Positions 59,351 through 64,000 of a DNA stretch of 64,000 nt are shown piece after piece. Numbering within the stretch: the first letter of the stretch is position 1; every line of letters starts with the position of its first letter. Source of the DNA: Hymenoscyphus infarciens (taxonomy: Eukaryota > Ascomycota > Leotiomycetes > Helotiales > Helotiaceae); NCBI GenBank assembly GCA_001414345.1, contig LLCB01000117.1, positions 101,005 through 165,004 on the forward strand, in the 5' to 3' direction. A program made the position numbers and the translations under genes. Below the pieces are notes generated by a model. It was not told the origin of the DNA. It saw nothing but the letters and a program-made list of their open reading frames with translations, and searched no databases.

Positions 59351-61350
59351 CCTAGAAGTCTAGGCTTCTTATTCTAAGAGTTTAAAGCTTAAAGTATATT
59401 TTTATTACTTTCTAATAAACCTAGTAAATACTCTAGAAAATCATATATCTATACTTCTTTAGAGGCTATCTCTCTCTAATAATAAGATTAAGAACTATCT
59501 ATAAAAAGTAAAGAACTACTCTATAAAAGCTATAATATAAAGCTTTAATAGCTAGAAAAAGAAATAATAGTTAATTATAAAGTCTAGAAAGAAGTAAGAA
59601 GCTACTATAGAACGTTCTACTACTAACTACTCTACTCTTATTATTAAGTAAAAGGAAAATAAATTAGCTATAGCTAGAGAGCGAGCTATCTAAAAGGAAA
59701 AAGCTAGAGCTAGATAATCCTTCTTTATAAAAGATTCTAGTAAGACTAAAACAATTAGAGTAAAAGTATATAAAGAGAGATTTATCTCTAATAAGAAAAA
59801 GACTAAAAGTAAGTAGTACTCTTAAATTTAGTATATACTACTAATTAGTATTAACTCTCTAGCTTCTCCTTCTCTAATCTATAGAGCGCTAAAGCTTATC
59901 TCTATTACTAAAATCCGTATTTAAGTAGCTCTATATATCTATATATATATAATAAGTACTAAAGACTTCTCTACTACTAAGAGTATCTCTATAATTATAT
60001 ATACTTCTATAATATAATATAGTAAGATAGTTAAAGTATAAATTAATAATAACTTTCTATTTTAAGTATCTTACTTATCTACTAGTAACTCTAAGAATCT
60101 ATTTAACTTTAAATTAGTACTCTAGAATATATAAGCTAAAAGGTTCGCTATTAAGCTTTTAGAAGATATCTATTATATAATCTCTACTTCTAGTAGATAA
60201 GATCCTATTAATATACTACTTCTTACTAATAAAGTAGAAGACGTCTTTCTAGCTATAAACGTTACTATTAGAAAGAGAAAAGCTAAGTAATTAAGTACTA
60301 TAGATTATAAAGAGGTAGATAACATATAAGCTCTTATATAATACTTTAATTTATTAAAAGGTCTTACTAATAAAAAGTACTATAAAGTATATATAGTATT
60401 TAATAGCTATACTAATAATAAGCCTTAATCTTCTAAAAAGAGGTAATCTATTATACTCTTATAGAATATCTAAGAACTACTAATTCCGCTTTAACTCTTA
60501 GTACTTATTAAAATACCTAATAATAAGCCTATTATACTCGAAGATAACGCTTAGAATAGAGAGAGAGATACTAGGTCTATACTATTACTAGAAGATAGTA
60601 CTAGTACTAGAGTAAGTGTAATATTAGTAGATAATTTAGAATTAGATAATCTTCTAGAGATATTTACAATTATCGCCGCTTACTTAGAAAACTACTCTAT
60701 AATTATTACTGCTTATTTAAAAGAGAAAGATAATAAGAATAATAAATCTAGAGATAGTTCTAGAAGTAATATAAAAAGTAAGAATATAGATATAAATATA
60801 AAAGAGAATACTAATAGTAAAGAAGTATTAACTCTAGACTTATACTCGCTATCGCCTTTTATAAGAGATAAGAAGAAGAAGAGCTTAATAGTACTTACTA
60901 AGTTAAATATACTAGAGAAGATAGATAAGGTAGTATAATAATAAATAGATATAGACAAGTAAATTATAAGAGATCTTAATACTTAATTATATATAGATAT
61001 TAATACTACTATTACTAAAGGTAAGCTTAAATTAATTAATAAGAAAGAGTAATTAAAACTCAATTAAGAGCTTAATAAGAGAGTCTCTAATTCACTCTTA
61101 CCTACTTCTCTTATACTTATAAATATACTAGTAAGTAAAATAATATCTACTACTATAATCGCTTCTATAAATAGCCTTAATTTAAAGAGAAAGAGAGGAG
61201 ATACTCTCTCTTAAATAACTCTTACTAATTAACTCTCTTAAACTACTAAAAAGGTTAAGATTATAGATAATAAGTATAATAAAAAGAGAGATAAGAAGTA
61301 AGAGTATATAGTAGTAGATATTTTAAGTATAGATACTAAGAGGATTATCT
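59325..61350 (+). pseudogene. RIP-killed long frame 2 of copy B
   Basis: Starts at an ATG near 59325 that is kept in copy A too; about 670 codons with TAA/TAG interruptions. Low-complexity, charged: KENKLAIARERAI, FISNKKKTKSK, EKDNKNNKSRDSSRSN, FIRDKKKKSLIVLTK, NLKRKRGDTLS. It overlaps frame 1 by a few codons in another phase. The composition suggests a nuclear DNA- or RNA-binding protein; no domain assigned. Confidence 0.45.
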
Positions 61351-62034
61351 ATAATACCTTAATTTTATTACTACTTTTTAGTTACTTTTTACTACTTTTA
61401 CCTCTCCTTTTACTCTCTTTACTAAAGTACTTAAATAATTATAATTTAAGATTATTTAAGCACTTTAAGTACTACTTTACTAATTATATACTAATTGCCT
61501 AATTAGGCTTAGTATCTCTTATTTTTAAGTTAAATTATAGTTATAGTTATAATATTAAAAGTCTTAATTATCTCTTTTCCTCTTCTGTTTATTAAATACT
61601 TATATAATATTATTATTTATACTAAGTATATATATTACTTTTAATAATTTATAATATTTTAGATAATAGATTTAAAGTTATATTATACTTATATTTAATA
61701 TAGTACTAGATAGTATATATTAATAGAGAGTAAGTAGTAAGCGATTATAATACGTGTATATTTAATAGATATATATATACTATATTACCTTCTACTTTCT
61801 ACCTCTGCTTATACTTAAATTTTATAATTTAAGTATTATAAATTACGAATACCCTTACTTTAACCTTTAAGATTACCGATTTAAGCATTTCGATTTACGT
61901 CTAAATAGCCTCTAAAAAATCTACGTTTATCGATTTACGATTTACGATTTATAATTTAGCTCTAAAGAGCTATATACTTAAAAATCTAAGCTTTACGATT
62001 TACTATTTACGATTTAGTCGTTTCCGACTTTTAG

Positions 62035-62560
62035 TACGTACGAGATGCCGTACTAGGACGCCCTAGTTACCAACGTGTACTGTGATTTTGGTTATAGAAA
62101 AGAGATTACCAGAGTGGTGAGCAGTTGCTAACCTGATAATATATTTGAAGAACCTGATCAAAAGTTAGAAACTCAAAAGATTATACTCGCGTGGAATCTC
62201 GGGCTATAATTCTATAACCATTGTTAATAAGGTCTGCTATCTCCTAGAAGTCAACCACTCTATTCTTGAAATTTCTCAATACTAGACTCGATGCACGCCC
62301 TAAATAACTCTCAAACTCTTAGACCTTTCCTGAATCGTGTTCGGACCCTGACCTTCCAATGTTAATAAGTGTCATAGCTCTAATGAGAAGTGGAACAATA
62401 ATCGCGAGTCTAACAATCGTGAAGATCGTCTCTATTACGCGAAAGGTGTAAGAGAAAAGGTGTTTAAGAACAAGATAAAGAAGAATATTAAAGAACAAAT
62501 GACGGAAATGTAGAGGGTTCAATAGAGAAGTATACTAAATAGATATGATTTAAAGACTAA
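62035..62560. other. Un-RIPped spacer
   Basis: Normal composition with CA and TG dinucleotides, sharply different from both sides. No gene: the 67-codon minus frame at 62319-62522 has no ATG-led family-like protein. It may be the ancestral single-copy sequence into which the repeats inserted. Confidence 0.6.
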
Positions 62561-62594
62561 AAATCAAAACTTAGAGTAATCTATTTCTCTTTTA

Positions 62595-63290
62595 TTATAG
62601 ACTTTGACCTTATCTTAGTTCTTTAGCCTCTTATATAACGAACCGCTTTGACGTTTTTAGAAAGTAGGCTAAAAAGTTTATTAAGTCTAGCTTTATTTAT
62701 AATAGATAATTAGTAAGGAATATACCTCTTCTATAATAGTCTAAGATCTAATAATAATAGCTTTAGTATTAAACGTAAATTTAGTTTTAATATATTAATT
62801 TAAGCTATTAATATCTTAATAACTACTCTCTTATACTAAAATCTCTTTCTATTATTTACTAGATAAATACCTGCTTTATTTATAGAAGTCTATCTATCGA
62901 TGCTTATAAGCTATCTACTAGTCTACTTATATATCTTTATAATAGCACGCTATTCTGAATTACTAGTATTCGTAAAACTGCCGATACCTCTAAGTACTAC
63001 TAATACCTCTAGGCTAAGATTACGAATAACTAATACTTATATAACTAAAGGTACTAAAGGTATTAATATTCGATATTTATATATAAAAGTGATTAAGGTT
63101 TAGATATTATATATTTAGCTTTTCAGCTCTTATTATTTAGTATTAGCTATATTAGATAGAGCTTAGTTATTATTATTATTAGAACTTAGTAGCTTCTAAT
63201 CTCTTATATATAGATGTTTATATTTAGTATAAAAGAGAGATAGTTTTTTCTTTTCTTCTATACTAGAGCCTAGTATTTATATATATTTAT
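62595..63290. mobile_element. RIPped TIR-element relative (inverted to 46860-47110)
   Basis: 62595-62850 matches 46860-47110 in inverse orientation; the remainder to about 63240 may be the rest of the element. CA/TG again depleted. Boundaries uncertain. Confidence 0.5.
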
Positions 63291-63299
63291 AAGAGGTTA

Positions 63300-64000
63300 T
63301 AAACGTACAGAGTAGACTATAGAGTAGGCTACAGAGTAGGTCAGAAGTACGTAAGTTAAATCGGCACAGGGTAGGTCAGGTGATCGCTAAATCACGTTTC
63401 TAAGGAGTCGAAGTATAAGTATAAAAGACTTAGTGAATTTTTAACTTAATTTCTAACTAAAAGATAGAAGAGGGCTATATATACTTCTAGAGTAAATACT
63501 AGAAGCTTCTATAGCTTATAAATCAAAAGGGGTTGCTAGAAGGTTCTAGGGATCACGTGTTCGCTTAACCGTAACCGAGAACGTAACCGAACCTTCTAGA
63601 CAACACTAGAAAGAACTAGTATAGACTAAGGTTTAAACCTAAAGCCTATTAGTAAGTAAGGTAATTATTACCTAATACTAACACACTCTCTTAATAAGTA
63701 CTTTACTTAATAATAGAGGAAATACTTACTTAACTTTAAAGTAGAAGTAAGTAAACAAAGTAGAAGTAAATAAACTAGACTAAAATATTAACTTAACTTT
63801 AAAGTATAAGTTAATAGACTAAGTAAGAGCTAAAAGTAGACTAATAACTAATCTAATCTTAAAGAACGAATACCTCTTTAAAGAGAGTAATAAATAAAAG
63901 TATCTCTTTAATAGAGAATACTAAATATATAGCTTATATAAAGCTAAGTTCTTTAAGTAAGCTCTTATTACACTTAACAGCTTTAGTAAAGTGTATTTTT
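63300..64000 (-). mobile_element. Probable LTR retrotransposon entering from the right edge
   Basis: On the minus strand a purine tract AAGAGAGTG is followed directly by TGTTAGTATTAGGTAATAAT (start of a putative LTR, position 63683 going left), the same PPT-TGTT layout as the mini retroelement. The putative LTR includes an inverted repeat AGAAGGTTC...GAACCTTCT (63539-63600). The element body would lie right of 63684 and leave the window; that part is low-complexity (AAGTAGAAGTAAGTAAAC repeats). The left LTR end is not determined. Confidence 0.4.

Larger units (their letters stand above)
44540..62034. repeat. RIP-mutated AT-rich repeat block
   Basis: About 17.5 kb in which CA and TG dinucleotides are almost absent while CT/AG/CG remain and TA is dominant: saturated CpA-to-TpA change, the RIP signature. 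No intact gene. The block is built of inverted-repeat elements listed separately. In living relatives such blocks are usually H3K9-methylated heterochromatin (inference). Confidence 0.9.
55182..62034 (+). mobile_element. Large TIR element, copy B (about 6.85 kb)
   Basis: Inverted twin of copy A; only 26 bp separate them. Its right end is the least mutated (TTCCGACTTTTAGTACGTAC...GAGATGCCG), so the true terminus may extend to about 62060. On the plus strand one frame from about 57450 (possibly 56700) to 59350, and a second overlapping frame from an ATG near 59325 to about 61350, contain only TAA/TAG stops, as expected when CAA, CAG and TGG codons are RIPped. The second predicted protein is Lys/Ser-rich with an NLS-like LKRKRGD near its end. 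I recognise neither as a known transposase or retroviral-type enzyme. Confidence 0.7.

Noticed and set aside
60713..60958. Minus-strand hydrophobic frame in copy B
   Set aside because: Reverse complement of a Lys/Ser-rich RIPped frame; AT-rich DNA reads as Ile/Leu/Phe.
44540..62034. Mitochondrial DNA insertion or centromeric satellite
   Set aside because: No mitochondrial genes and the CA/TG depletion with retained CT/AG/CG is specific to RIP; no short-unit satellite array spans the block.
62319..62522. 67-codon minus-strand frame in the un-RIPped spacer
   Set aside because: No homology signal; short and isolated.

Overview
The window looks like nuclear DNA of a filamentous ascomycete (Pezizomycotina), most likely Leotiomycetes/Helotiales. 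Genes are split by many 45-120 nt introns with CTAAC/CTGAC-like branch sites. The gene set is eukaryotic (VAC14, HAUS1, DNAJC3, LDB17, SLM1, THS1, GAR1, CHO1). A domesticated rvt reverse-transcriptase gene is present. About 17 kb is AT-rich with almost no CA or TG dinucleotides, the footprint of repeat-induced point mutation (RIP). The genus is inference. All gene models below were spliced by hand from reading frame and splice signals.

Layout. 1-34.6 kb is ordinary gene-rich DNA: an 11-exon cytochrome P450; VAC14 and HAUS1 (convergent); an ER DNAJC3/P58-type cochaperone; LDB17 and SLM1 (convergent), both cortical actin/TORC2-linked; cytosolic threonyl-tRNA synthetase and GAR1, sharing a very short bidirectional promoter; phosphatidylserine synthase; a frameshifted F-box gene; a spliced orphan gene; a fungal multi-pass membrane protein; and a CCCH zinc-finger/RRM protein.

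34.6-41.2 kb is a gene graveyard. It holds a DEAD-box helicase relic, an MFS transporter pseudogene split by a complete 1,029-bp LTR mini-retrotransposon (141-bp LTRs, 5-bp target duplication, half-tRNA-type primer site), and a divergently placed O-methyltransferase pseudogene. At 41.2-44.2 kb lies an intact two-exon rvt gene, the best-preserved gene in the right half.

44.5-62.0 kb is a RIP block. Its core is a tail-to-tail pair of about 6.8-kb terminal-inverted-repeat elements (48.35-55.16 and 55.18-62.03), a palindrome of about 13.7 kb, with a 0.64-kb relative beside it. Each big element keeps long frames interrupted only by TAA/TAG, as expected of RIP-killed proteins; I do not recognise them as a known transposase. 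62.0-62.55 kb is un-RIPped, and 62.55-64 kb returns to RIPped repeats ending in a probable LTR element that leaves the window.

Together: housekeeping genes for vesicle lipid signalling, cytoskeleton, ER folding, translation and lipid synthesis on the left, then an accessory zone of decayed metabolic genes and transposons, with the rvt gene at the heterochromatin boundary.
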